DNA of 64,000 bases from Ruminococcaceae bacterium Marseille-P2935. Its GTDB lineage: Bacteria > Bacillota > Clostridia > Oscillospirales > Ruminococcaceae. The position numbers and the translations under genes are program-made. The notes beneath the pieces were generated by a model that saw only the letters and a list, made by a program, of their open reading frames with translations, was not told the DNA's origin and did not search any database. Below, piece after piece: positions 1 to 7,709 of the stretch; positions within the stretch are counted from its first letter, which is position 1, and the number at the start of each line of letters is the position of its first letter. Where the stretch lies: the NCBI GenBank assembly GCA_900104565.1, contig LT629952.1, positions 1,239,604 through 1,303,603 on the forward strand, in the 5' to 3' direction.

Positions 1-18
1 TGCAACACTTGCCTGCAT
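1..18 (-). CDS. Start of a gene cut by the left edge
   Basis: Only six codons (MQASVA) are visible, starting with ATG at 18 and running off the window. A purine-rich stretch with GGAG and AAGGCGGG lies 4-14 nt upstream. It sits 86 nt downstream of the aldehyde dehydrogenase on the same strand, so it would be the next gene of that operon. A microcompartment shell or enzyme gene would fit the context, but the product cannot be identified from six residues. Confidence 0.35.
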
Positions 19-104
19 AATTCCCGCCTTCTCCATGCGCATAGTCTACATCCCATTCTTAAGCCCTCCGCATGGAGAGAAGCTTATGGGTTTTGCCCTT
101 TTCT

Positions 105-1547
105 TTATACGATCCGGAATGCGCCGTACATGGTGCAGCGGCGGGAGCGTACAAAGTTTTTGGCCGAGGTGAGACCCTCGCCGGTGGGAGTGGCGATGGT
201 CAGGGTGGTGTAACCCTCGCCGTCAAAGCCTAAGCCGGCATAGGAGGGAGCATTTTTTACAAAAATGGTGGTGTCCAGCGCTTTAGCTGCTGCCGACAGA
301 TGGTTTACATTCTCAGAATGCATCATTGCGGTATGATGGCAACCGTTTTCGGCAGTCACTGCCTTGTCAATTGCTTCTTCAATGCTGAATACCCGGGTAA
401 GAGGTACAACAGGCATCAGCATTTCGGTGCTAACCAGCAGGTTGTCAAAGGGAACGTCGGCAATAATCAGTTTGTATTCTTTATTCACCTTAATACCGCA
501 CTGTTCCAGAATGTAAGAGGCGTTGCGTCCAACCAGTTTGCGGTTGGGAGCGGCTTTGCCTTCTTTATCAAACGTAATGGCAGTTTTAATAATCTGCTCT
601 ACTTCAAACTTATTTGCTTTATAGCAGCCCTGAGCTTCCATCTCGCGCAGCAGCTCGTCCGCAATATTATCAAATGCAATAATTTCTTTTTCAGCTATGC
701 ACAGAACATTGTTGTCAAAGCTTGCGCCGTCTACAATATCCTTTGCAGCTTTTTTGATGTTTGCGGTATCATCTACGATAACAGGCGGGTTACCCGGTCC
801 GGCAGCAATTACTTTTTTGCCGCTGTTCATGGCAACCTTAACCACTGCTTCACCGCCGGTTACAACCAGCAGACGGATGAGCTTATGGGTCATGATGACT
901 TTTCCGGTGTCTAAAGTCGGGGTCTCGGGAGCAACCAGCAGGTTGTTTGGACCACCGGCCTCTACAATTGCGCGGTTCATCAGTTTTATTGCTTCACAAG
1001 AGGCTTTCTTTGCAGCCGGATGGGGGTTAAATACAACACCGTTTCCAGCAGAAACCATACCAATGCTGTTGTTAATAACAGTAGCGGTGGGGTTTGTGGA
1101 CGGGGTGATTGCGCCCAGAAGTCCAAAGGGAGCGTTTTCCATCAGAGTAAAACCGTAGTCACCAGTGAATGCACGGGGAATCAAATCTTCAATACCAGGA
1201 GTTTTTTCTGCTGCAAGTATGTTTTTAAGCACCTTGTGCTCCACATGGCCGTAGCCGGTTTCCTGGTGTGCCATCTCAGCCAGATGACGGGCATTGTCCA
1301 GAGCAACCTTTCTCATATTGGCAATGATCTTCTCTCTTTGCTGCAAAGTCAGGTTCATCAGCTGTTTTTGTGCAGCAGCAGCTGCGTCAATTGCCACATT
1401 GATGTCCTGGAAGATGCCATAGTCGCCTTGAACGCAGCTGGTAACGGTCGCGGTGACTGCAGGGGCACCGGCCGCCTGTGAGGAGCCGCCGTAACGTGCA
1501 GTCATTTCCTTTACCAGTTGTTCTACTGTACTTTGTGAAATGCTCAT
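105..1547 (-). CDS. CoA-acylating aldehyde dehydrogenase (EutE/PduP type), probable microcompartment cargo
   Basis: 480 aa. Oxidises an aldehyde (acetaldehyde, propionaldehyde or similar) to its acyl-CoA with NAD+ and CoA. The aldehyde dehydrogenase core begins near residue 44 (GIFQDINVAID) and holds the active-site segment FDNNVLCIAEKE, typical of EutE/PduP enzymes that lack a hydrolytic step. Residues 1-18 (STVEQLVKEMTARYG) can form an amphipathic helix followed by an Ala/Gly/Pro linker, the layout of encapsulation peptides that direct PduP/EutE into shells. ATG at 1547 has AGGAGG 10 nt upstream. It lies 23 nt downstream of the flavoprotein gene and presumably shares its transcript from the TPI promoter. 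Exact substrate is not decidable from sequence. Confidence 0.9.
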   Translation of the reverse strand: MSISQSTVEQLVKEMTARYGGSSQAAGAPAVTATVTSCVQGDYGIFQDINVAIDAAAAAQKQLMNLTLQQREKIIANMRKVALDNARHLAEMAHQETGYGHVEHKVLKNILAAEKTPGIEDLIPRAFTGDYGFTLMENAPFGLLGAITPSTNPTATVINNSIGMVSAGNGVVFNPHPAAKKASCEAIKLMNRAIVEAGGPNNLLVAPETPTLDTGKVIMTHKLIRLLVVTGGEAVVKVAMNSGKKVIAAGPGNPPVIVDDTANIKKAAKDIVDGASFDNNVLCIAEKEIIAFDNIADELLREMEAQGCYKANKFEVEQIIKTAITFDKEGKAAPNRKLVGRNASYILEQCGIKVNKEYKLIIADVPFDNLLVSTEMLMPVVPLTRVFSIEEAIDKAVTAENGCHHTAMMHSENVNHLSAAAKALDTTIFVKNAPSYAGLGFDGEGYTTLTIATPTGEGLTSAKNFVRSRRCTMYGAFRIV

Positions 1548-1570
1548 GTTTCAAATTCCTCCTGTTGAAT

Positions 1571-2251
1571 TTAAGCTTCTCGAATTCTAATGTGCAGCTC
1601 CTCGGCGCGATCACGTGCAAGGGGCGTCAATATCTTGTTGTCTGTGAGTACAATCTCCCTGTCTCCCCGCTGATGCAGTTTTTCCACTACCTCCATGGTA
1701 ATCAGGGTATCGTCCGGGTCTGTGCCTTCCACACAAGAATCTTCAGCGTTCACAAAGCGTACGCCCATGTCGGCAAGCTTTGCAAACTGTTCCCGCACCC
1801 TGCGGGAGAAAGAACTGACAGGAAGCCCTTCGGGGGAGAAATCCACCACCATCTCCACCGCTTTGCCGTGAAGCAGATAGTAGAGAATTAAGTTTGGCAG
1901 CGGTTCCTCTTCGCTGCCAGCGGCCACTGCCTCCATCAGCTTTAGGGTTGGAGCCAGCACCGTGATCCCCTCATATTTAGCAGCATTTTGGTAAAGCTTT
2001 TGCACTTTACGGGTATCTGCCGGATCAATTGTTTCATCTACCCGTTTGTCCAGTTCAGGACGGTTTGGGGTAAAAAGCAATTTATTTTTATCCGCATATC
2101 TGCGGTCCAGATAATCGAGATGTTTTTCAATGGCAATTGCCGCGGGTGGAATCGCTGCCAATATATACCCTTCTTTAAAGGGCAGAAATTTTTCCAGCGC
2201 TTCCCGAATGAGCGTGTAAATCAGCTCCCGCATGTCATATGAAATTTCCAT
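1571..2251 (-). CDS. Flavoprotein of the microcompartment-associated family
   Basis: 226 aa from ATG 2251, chosen because AAGGAGG lies 6 nt upstream; the open frame extends further but without a ribosome site. The C-terminal part (LITMEVVEKL, REIVLTDNKILTPLARDRAE) and a middle LLHGKAVEMV segment match the pattern I know from flavoproteins in clostridial ethanolamine, propanediol and glycyl-radical microcompartment operons; their biochemical role is not settled, with flavin-dependent electron transfer or cofactor maintenance suggested. Residues 5-20 (DMRELIYTLIREALEKFL) form a likely amphipathic helix, again cargo-peptide-like. It lies between TPI and aldehyde dehydrogenase in one transcription unit. 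Family assignment is by recognition of motifs, not by alignment. Confidence 0.6.
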   Translation of the reverse strand: MEISYDMRELIYTLIREALEKFLPFKEGYILAAIPPAAIAIEKHLDYLDRRYADKNKLLFTPNRPELDKRVDETIDPADTRKVQKLYQNAAKYEGITVLAPTLKLMEAVAAGSEEEPLPNLILYYLLHGKAVEMVVDFSPEGLPVSSFSRRVREQFAKLADMGVRFVNAEDSCVEGTDPDDTLITMEVVEKLHQRGDREIVLTDNKILTPLARDRAEELHIRIREA

Positions 2252-2409
2252 GGAAGCCTCCTTACTGCCAATGGTATCAAACCTTCTGCTGCCAATGCTT
2301 TGTGCCATCACAAAGCCCTGGCAACACATAAAGTTTTTCCTACTGGTCCTTCCAGCCAATCAAACGGCGGTAAACCAGTGTAAAATGCATTAAAGCAAAC
2401 TTGCCCCCA

Positions 2410-3234
2410 TTAGTCAGCCAGGCCGCCTAAGTTGTTGATAATGGCACTAAACTCTTTGATGTCAAGGCTTGCTCCGCCTATCAGAAAGCCAGAAACGTTA
2501 GAAGCCAGCGCTGTTTCACCCACGTTGGAGGATTTCACGCTTCCGCCGTATAAAATGGGAACATCAGAGCCAGCTGCACCCAAAATTGCTTCCAAAATAC
2601 CGCGGATGTAACCGTGGGTCTCTTCCACCTCTTCTGCAGTTGCTACCACACCGGTACCAATGGCCCAAACCGGCTCATAGGCAATCACTACCTTTGCAGC
2701 TTCCGCCGGGGTAACGCCCAGCAGTGCGTTTTCCAGCTGAGTTTTTAAAATAGTTTTATAAGAACCGTCTTTGCGGGCTTCCAGTTTTTCGCCCACGCAG
2801 ATGATCGGAATAAGCCCGTGTTTTAAACAAATTTTTGCTTTGGTGTTTACAATCGAATCGGTCTCGCCATAGTATTCGCGCCGTTCGGAATGGCCTACCA
2901 CGACATACTTGCAACCATAGTCGGCTATCATGTCGGCGGCCACCTCACCGGTATAAGCGCCTTTTTCCTCGGTGCAAACGTTCTGTGCGCCATAAAGCAC
3001 CTTGCTGTAGCGGAAGGTGTCCTGCATGATATGCAGGTATGGGTAAGGCGGAATAATCACCACGGTGTTGCGGTCATCCAGCTTAAGGTTTGCGATTGCC
3101 TTGGCCAGAGCCTCTGCCTCATCTTTTCGTTTGTTCATCTTCCAGTTTGCCGCAATTATGTAAGAGCGGCCACCAATGGTCACTTTACTAAGGGCTGTGC
3201 GTATAATCGCCTTAATATCCTGTTTATCCATCAT
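2410..3234 (-). CDS. tpiA: Triosephosphate isomerase with N-terminal extension
   Basis: 274 aa. Interconverts dihydroxyacetone phosphate and glyceraldehyde 3-phosphate. Catalytic landmarks are all present: Lys in AANWKMNK, His in VVGHSERR, Glu in AYEPVWAIGTG, and the phosphate-binding LYGGSVK. Ordinary TPIs start 2-5 residues before the ANWKMNK motif; this one has about 26 residues before it, including DKQDIKAIIRTALSKVTI, a probable amphipathic helix. That, and the position at the head of an operon with a flavoprotein and a CoA-acylating aldehyde dehydrogenase, suggests a microcompartment paralogue rather than the glycolytic housekeeping copy. Start: ATG at 3234 has GGAG 10 nt upstream; GTG at 3240 (4 nt from GGAG) is the alternative. 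Confidence 0.93.
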   Translation of the reverse strand: MMDKQDIKAIIRTALSKVTIGGRSYIIAANWKMNKRKDEAEALAKAIANLKLDDRNTVVIIPPYPYLHIMQDTFRYSKVLYGAQNVCTEEKGAYTGEVAADMIADYGCKYVVVGHSERREYYGETDSIVNTKAKICLKHGLIPIICVGEKLEARKDGSYKTILKTQLENALLGVTPAEAAKVVIAYEPVWAIGTGVVATAEEVEETHGYIRGILEAILGAAGSDVPILYGGSVKSSNVGETALASNVSGFLIGGASLDIKEFSAIINNLGGLAD

Positions 3235-3292
3235 CAGCACTTAACTCCATTCCCTGTATTTGTGGCTGAACGCCGGTGTCAGTTTAAAGTTC

Positions 3293-3307
3293 AGTAACCG
3301 CTTACAT
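3293..3307 (-). promoter_or_regulatory. cre/LacI-family operator in the TPI operon leader
   Basis: Minus-strand sequence ATGTAAGCGGTTACT fits the cre consensus WTGNAANCGNWNNCW at every fixed position. It lies about 70 bp downstream of the -10 box, so a bound repressor would act as a roadblock. The half site CGGTTAC matches the operator next to the window's own lacI gene at 12981-12994. CcpA or that LacI-family protein could be the ligand. Confidence 0.6.
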
Positions 3308-3375
3308 ATGTCTTTTTAAGCGTATTTACCCCCATAAAGACAGACGTAGCCTTACCCTTTTTAATACACGTATAT

Positions 3376-3404
3376 ATCATACCTATTCTTGAGTTTAATG
3401 TCAA
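3376..3404 (-). promoter_or_regulatory. Vegetative promoter of the TPI-flavoprotein-aldehyde dehydrogenase operon
   Basis: Minus strand TTGACA (3404-3399), 17-nt spacer, TATGAT (3381-3376): a near-perfect housekeeping promoter. The transcript would have a leader of about 130 nt carrying the operator at 3293-3307. Its strength suggests that repression is the main control. Confidence 0.75.
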
Positions 3405-3670
3405 TGTTTTTGTTTTCCTTTTAACAACCCTTTCTTTAGCAAAAACGGGCATTTCTCGCATGTTTTTTCGTTAATTTCATATGGAAATCCTGCAATTTTT
3501 CATGAAATCTACCGATTGAACCGAGCAAATTCAACATAATATAGTAAACCATTGGTCTAACCAATGAAAACCTTATGCAATTTGCCTTTTTTCTCTTTTC
3601 ATGTACAAAATCCAGGTAATTTTACGAAATTATTGTATGTTTTTCATAACAAACCATTTATTTCCAATAG

Positions 3671-3708
3671 AAAAGCAGCCTTAACATAAATATGTAAGGC
3701 CGCTTTTT
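3671..3708 (-). terminator. Terminator after the cupin genes
   Basis: Stem AAAGC-GCCTTA / TAAGGC-GCTTT with CAT/ATG closing a 4-nt loop; on the minus strand it is followed by TTTTCTATT. It separates the cupin transcript from the TPI operon promoter. Confidence 0.7.
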
Positions 3709-3713
3709 CACTG

Positions 3714-4067
3714 TTATTTTTCGTGATTGTACAAAATAATGGCAATGTACACAACGTCTTCGGTACCATTGTTTGCTATGGAATGCCAGTCGCCGTCTTT
3801 GCATACCAGCACGTCACCCGGGTGAAGCACGTCCTCCCGGCCGTTGTCGTTAATATCTGCCACACCAGACAAGATATAGTAGGTTTCAAAGTCGCCTACA
3901 TGCTGGTGGTAACCAATCGAGCACCCCGGAGGAATAATGCATTTTACAAATCCGCGACCGGCCTTCATGGCGTCGGCTTCCTCCAAAAAGTTAATGCAGG
4001 TAATTAACCCATGGCCATTTTTTAAAACACTAATATCCTCCCGCAGCTCCCCGCTTCTTTTTACCAT
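3714..4067 (-). CDS. Small single-domain cupin
   Basis: 117 aa, one conserved cupin barrel. Metal-binding pattern is visible: HQH in GYHQHVGDFE, Glu in the same motif, and His in GDWHSIANNG. Such proteins bind a divalent metal and act as small isomerases, epimerases, lyases or sugar-acid handling enzymes, or as ligand sensors; nothing here fixes the activity. ATG at 4067 has AAGGAGAG 7 nt upstream. It is a clear paralogue of the cupin at 4161-4523 (shared GYHQH, YILSG, LHPGDV, WHSI, NNGTE motifs) and ends just before a terminator, so the two are a co-transcribed duplicated pair, probably downstream of the FAH-family gene. Confidence 0.8.
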   Translation of the reverse strand: MVKRSGELREDISVLKNGHGLITCINFLEEADAMKAGRGFVKCIIPPGCSIGYHQHVGDFETYYILSGVADINDNGREDVLHPGDVLVCKDGDWHSIANNGTEDVVYIAIILYNHEK

Positions 4068-4160
4068 AATAATCTCTCCTTTTATCTGCCTGCGGCTGAT
4101 CTTTCTCTTTTGCTGTGCCTAAACCGCGTTTTAAGCAGCCATAGCCAGTCAGTTTTAACG

Positions 4161-4523
4161 TTAAATTTCAGCCGAGGTATGATTATACAAAATAATGGCC
4201 AGATATTCCATATTTTCCGTGCCGTTGTTACCAATAGAATGCCATGCTCCATCAGGGCAAACTGCAACATCCCCCGGGTGCAGCACCCGTTCCACTCCGT
4301 TTTCGTTGACAGTGGCTTCCCCCGAAAGAATATAAAAAGTCTCGGAATCACCTATGTGCTGGTGGTATCCCACCGCATTGCCCGGTTCAATGGTCACCTT
4401 GGCAAACAGACGGCCGGCATTATAAGCCTCGTCTTCCTCCAAAAAATGTTCCAGAGTAATGGTGCCGGTGCCGTTTTTCCATTGTGCCTGCTGACGGCGC
4501 AGCTCGTGGTTTTCTTTAAACAT
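4161..4523 (-). CDS. Small single-domain cupin, paralogue of its neighbour
   Basis: 120 aa. Conserved cupin barrel with HQH (GYHQHIGDSE), the Glu of the same motif and a C-terminal WHSIGNNGTE. ATG at 4523 is preferred because AAGGAG lies 8 nt upstream; an in-frame GTG three codons earlier overlaps that site. N-terminus carries about 35 residues before the barrel (ENHELRRQQAQWKNGTG). Together with the cupin 93 nt downstream it may form a heteromeric or subfunctionalised pair. Upstream is the FAH-family hydrolase; a shared role in handling an oxo-acid or sugar acid is inference only. Confidence 0.8.
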   Translation of the reverse strand: MFKENHELRRQQAQWKNGTGTITLEHFLEEDEAYNAGRLFAKVTIEPGNAVGYHQHIGDSETFYILSGEATVNENGVERVLHPGDVAVCPDGAWHSIGNNGTENMEYLAIILYNHTSAEI

Positions 4524-4563
4524 GCCAAACACTCCTTCCCAATTGTAGTACGATTATCTGCCA

Positions 4564-4586
4564 GCGCTGCCCCGCAGGGGCAGCGC
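4564..4586 (-). repeat. Perfect GC-rich inverted repeat
   Basis: Arms of 10 bp (GCGCTGCCCC / GGGGCAGCGC) around a GCA loop, between the FAH-family gene and the cupins. No T-run follows on the minus strand, so it looks more like an mRNA-stabilising or processing hairpin than a true terminator. The rest of 4587-4803 shows no gene. Confidence 0.6.
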
Positions 4587-4803
4587 ATATTTTATGACTG
4601 AAAACGCGCGCCTGCTGACGGCCTGTGCCCCTGACAGAAAGGGATGCCGTTTACAACCTGTAATCACACAGGCAACACCGCTTCTTTGCAAGGGAAGGCT
4701 TGCCTTTTCTGATTACGAAAATTACAGCCTGCTTTTCTGCAGCAAAAAAGCGATTTCAAACAGCCGGCGCCTTGCGGGAAAACAGCACTGCTCATACGGC
4801 GGC

Positions 4804-5598
4804 TTATAGCTCTTCCAGGTGGCAGGGGCGGGGGCTTTTTACCACCTGGTTGCGGATACGCCCAATGCCTTCCACCTCTACCTCCACTTTATCCCCAATC
4901 TGAATCGGCTTGCCAAACCCTGTGGGGGTTCCAGTAATAATCACATCCCCCGGTTCGAGGGTAAGCAGATGGGAAAAATAGCTCACCAGATACTCGGGCG
5001 AATAAATTAGGTTTGCAGTATTTCCGCTTTGCACCTCTTCGCCATTTACATAGGCATGCATTGCCAGCGAGGAAATATCCAACCCGCTTACAATGGCGGG
5101 GCCCATAGGCAAAAATGTGTCAAAACTCTTGCTGCGGTCCCACAGGCCGTCCTGCCGCTGTAGGTCCATGGCAGTCACATCATTAATGGCGGTATATCCC
5201 CATATGCACTCTGCCGCTTCTTCTTTGGACACGCACTGTGCCCGCTTGCCAATCACAATACCCAGCTCTACCTCAAGATTCACTTCTTTGGTGAGGGGAG
5301 GATAATAAATATCTGCACCTGGGTCATTCACTGTAGATGCCGGTTTTACAAACATCCTCAGGTATTTGGGCGGCTGATAATCGGCATCCTGAATGGCATC
5401 CTTGTGGTTTGGCGTTCCTACACTGACCACCTTGGTGGGTGCGCAAGGGGCCAGCAGCTTGATCTGCGCCAAATGTACAACCTTGCCCATAGGCTTAAAG
5501 TTTTCTGGGGAATCTCCATTTAAAACCCGTACAATCTCCCCTTCCAGCAAACCGTAATAAATTTCTCCGCCATATTCAAACCGAATGTAACGTTCCAT
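4804..5598 (-). CDS. Fumarylacetoacetate hydrolase family protein
   Basis: 264 aa. The FAH superfamily cleaves or decarboxylates/tautomerises 2,4-dioxo acids (fumarylpyruvate, acylpyruvates, oxaloacetate, 2-hydroxyhepta-dienedioate). The acidic metal-binding set is visible: Glu residues in EVNLEVELGIVIGK and Asp in TAINDVTAMDLQ; the C-terminal ITGTPTGFGKP loop is also typical. N-terminal cap of about 60 residues plus catalytic domain is the usual bacterial length. Start at ATG 5598, with GGAGG 8 nt upstream; the in-frame ATG five codons earlier overlaps this site. Its neighbours (IclR regulator upstream, two cupins downstream) suggest a small sugar-acid or aromatic-acid module. Substrate unknown. 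Confidence 0.88.
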   Translation of the reverse strand: MERYIRFEYGGEIYYGLLEGEIVRVLNGDSPENFKPMGKVVHLAQIKLLAPCAPTKVVSVGTPNHKDAIQDADYQPPKYLRMFVKPASTVNDPGADIYYPPLTKEVNLEVELGIVIGKRAQCVSKEEAAECIWGYTAINDVTAMDLQRQDGLWDRSKSFDTFLPMGPAIVSGLDISSLAMHAYVNGEEVQSGNTANLIYSPEYLVSYFSHLLTLEPGDVIITGTPTGFGKPIQIGDKVEVEVEGIGRIRNQVVKSPRPCHLEEL

Positions 5599-5940
5599 AC
5601 TCAAGTCCTCCATTTTTTAGGTATACCCTGCCTTTTTAGTGGTAAGCGCCAACTGTGGGCAGGAAGGTATGCATAAATAGTTTTAAATGAGAATTTTACC
5701 TTCCCATGAAGCGGACATCTCTTGCCTAATCAGTCTTAGAGTTCCATGGGTGCCGGCACAACAGCTGCTGACCGGTACCGTATCAGGCAACTTGTCAGCC
5801 TGCTAAAAAACTGCCTTTCACCGTTTTTCATTGGAACAGTGATAGATCAGACCGCATAAACTTATTCCATGTGATCTGCCAACGGTTGCCAGCCCGGTAT
5901 TATCTTATTGTATGCGTAAGATTATTCTGTAGCAAGTATT
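5599..5940. other. Intergenic region, no gene seen
   Basis: 342 nt between the IclR gene and the FAH-family gene. I see no ORF with a ribosome site and no clear promoter hexamers. The one structured element is an imperfect inverted repeat near its IclR end (listed separately). Confidence 0.5.
5899..5925. promoter_or_regulatory. Candidate IclR operator (inverted repeat)
   Basis: ATTATCTTA and TAAGATTAT, 8 of 9 positions symmetric, separated by 9 nt. A related TAAGATA box, preceded by ATTAT, lies upstream of the iclR gene at about 6803-6820. Similar sequence beside the regulator and its presumed target is suggestive only. Confidence 0.3.
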
Positions 5941-6768
5941 TTATGCTGGGCCATTCGGCTGTATGGCAGGCTCGTCCGGGTTCCAGCCCAACCTTTTAGA
6001 AATTTCGGCAGCAGTATCCAAAAGAATCCCTTTTCGGGTTTCAATCAGCTCCTGGGTAATACGAAAGATCGGCCCGGTAATGCTGATTCCCGCAACTACT
6101 TTTCCGGAATAATCCCGAATTGGCGCTGCAATGCATCGTGCACCAATTTCACATTCTTCATTATCAAAGGCATACCCGTCGCGGCGGGCAGCCTCCAGCT
6201 CCTGAAGAAGCCCCTCTTTCGTAACAATGGTATTTTGGGTAAAACGCTCCATCCCCTTTTCAGCTATAAAATGATCAAGGCCTTCGGGTGTTGCGTTTAA
6301 AAGCATCAGCTTTCCTACTCCGGTACAATGCATAGGGGCGGCATTGCCAATACGCTGCATTGCCCGCAGCATTTGATCGGGCCCGTTGACCACATCAATG
6401 TAAACTACCCGCATACCCTGCTCGACAGCCAGGCAAACCGACTCGCCAAAAATGCGGCTTAGTTCCATTAAAAAAGGGTGCGCCACGTCCCGAATGCTGA
6501 TTTGAGCACTCACTTTATTGCCCAGGGTACATATTTTATAGCTCAGGCTATAGCGAAGTGTGTCAGGGTCCTGTATCACATAACCACAACGCATTAGTGT
6601 AGCTAAAAAGCGCAGCACCGTACTGGAATTAAGGCCCAATTCGGCAGCAATATCCTGCAGCCGCATAGGCCCATCTTTTCCTGCCAGCAATTCAATAATG
6701 CTGAAAACTTTTTCGACCGACTGGTTGGTCTTTGCACTTTTTTCTTCCTTTTGGGGCGAAAAACTCAC
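5941..6768 (-). CDS. IclR-family transcriptional regulator
   Basis: About 275 aa. N-terminal winged helix-turn-helix (SVEKVFSIIELLAGKDG, then LQDIAAELGLNSSTVLRFL) and a C-terminal IclR effector-binding domain, whose hallmarks include CTGVGKLMLL, GYAFDNEECEIGARCIAAPI and ISITGP. The region from Val through IGARCIAAPI is the ligand pocket that binds small organic acids in this family. Start is uncertain: the long frame begins at TTG 6786, but GAGGTGAG overlaps its codons 3-5, favouring GTG 6768 (used here) or GTG 6777. It probably controls the FAH/cupin genes downstream and possibly the divergent carboligase gene; IclR regulators classically control glyoxylate-related genes, which fits. Confidence 0.9.
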   Translation of the reverse strand: MSFSPQKEEKSAKTNQSVEKVFSIIELLAGKDGPMRLQDIAAELGLNSSTVLRFLATLMRCGYVIQDPDTLRYSLSYKICTLGNKVSAQISIRDVAHPFLMELSRIFGESVCLAVEQGMRVVYIDVVNGPDQMLRAMQRIGNAAPMHCTGVGKLMLLNATPEGLDHFIAEKGMERFTQNTIVTKEGLLQELEAARRDGYAFDNEECEIGARCIAAPIRDYSGKVVAGISITGPIFRITQELIETRKGILLDTAAEISKRLGWNPDEPAIQPNGPA

Positions 6769-6947
6769 CCGTCTCACCTCGTTCAAAGCCGGTTTATAGG
6801 CGATTATAGTTAATAAGATAAAACGTGCCGCAGCTGTTAAAAAATCGTTTCTGCAGCACTAGCAGTTATCGTAAACGGATTGCAGGGAAGCAAAACGCCG
6901 CGAATCATTGCTGTATAGTTTCAAAAACTCCCTGCTCTTGGGCCACG

Positions 6948-7506
6948 CTCAAAATCTTTGGTTTTATTCATGGGTACGGTTATCCCCTATGCAGGGAACA
7001 GGTACTTTTCCCCTGCGGAAAAGTACTCAAAAGGGCACCAACTTTTCTTGCACCTGAAACAGTTGACGCCTGGTTTCATTGCCCTGTACAGTCGCCCACA
7101 GCTGCACCGCTCCAAGCACTAGCTAACCAACAGCGCGTAGCTGTATAACGGCCTATGGCCGTACCCTCGGGACTTCCCATGTTTGCATCGCAAAAAGATA
7201 TCCGGCTAACCGTTGGCAGGTGCTGGGCAACAACCCAAAGAACCATTGGAATATACCCCGTATCGGGCCCCGTTCAAAATCTTTGGTTTGGGACACGCCG
7301 CGAGGTTATTCATGCCGAAGGCATTAATGTTCTCGGGACTCACTCAAAATCTTCGATTTTGGTAGTGGGTGAGGTTATTATAACTCAAAAGCAAAATGCA
7401 GCGCATTTTGTAGGGCGTAGCCCTGCCGACGTTAGGCGGCCTTTTGCTGTTTCAATGTTCTCTTAAGGCTCAAATCTTCGATTTGGGACACGCCGTGAGG
7501 TTATTA
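6948..7506. repeat. Cluster of four degenerate ~39-bp hairpin repeats
   Basis: Four copies on the plus strand: 6948-6966 (partial), 7272-7310, 7342-7380 and 7468-7506. Core is CTCAAAATCTTCGATTTTG followed by a GGGACACGCCGTGAGG-like block and TTATTA. In the last two copies CAAAATC/GATTTTG or CAAATC/GATTTG form a perfect stem around TTC. Between copies lies another palindrome, CAAAATGC-AGC-GCATTTTG (about 7391-7410), and an AGGGC-GTA-GCCCT hairpin. The whole 6787-7616 interval has no credible gene and looks like accumulated intergenic repeat elements. Confidence 0.6.
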
Positions 7507-7616
7507 TACCACAGCGTACCATGCAAATCAATTTCACTCTGTGCAAAAACCGCCATCTTGCATGAAAGTGATAAAAAAAGCCGAAAAATTTTTGGCGTCC
7601 TTCCCAGAAAAACTGG

Positions 7617-7645
7617 TTGAAATAACTGTCCGCCTGTGGTAAACT
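7617..7645 (+). promoter_or_regulatory. Promoter of the carboligase gene
   Basis: TTGAAA (7617-7622), 17-nt spacer, TAAACT (7640-7645). Start codon follows 65 nt downstream with AGGAGG at 7698-7703. Confidence 0.6.
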
Positions 7646-7709
7646 AAAACCATAGAATTTCGTTTTGTGTAATTCGATTTCACTATGTAAAATTATAGGA
7701 GGCTTTTTC

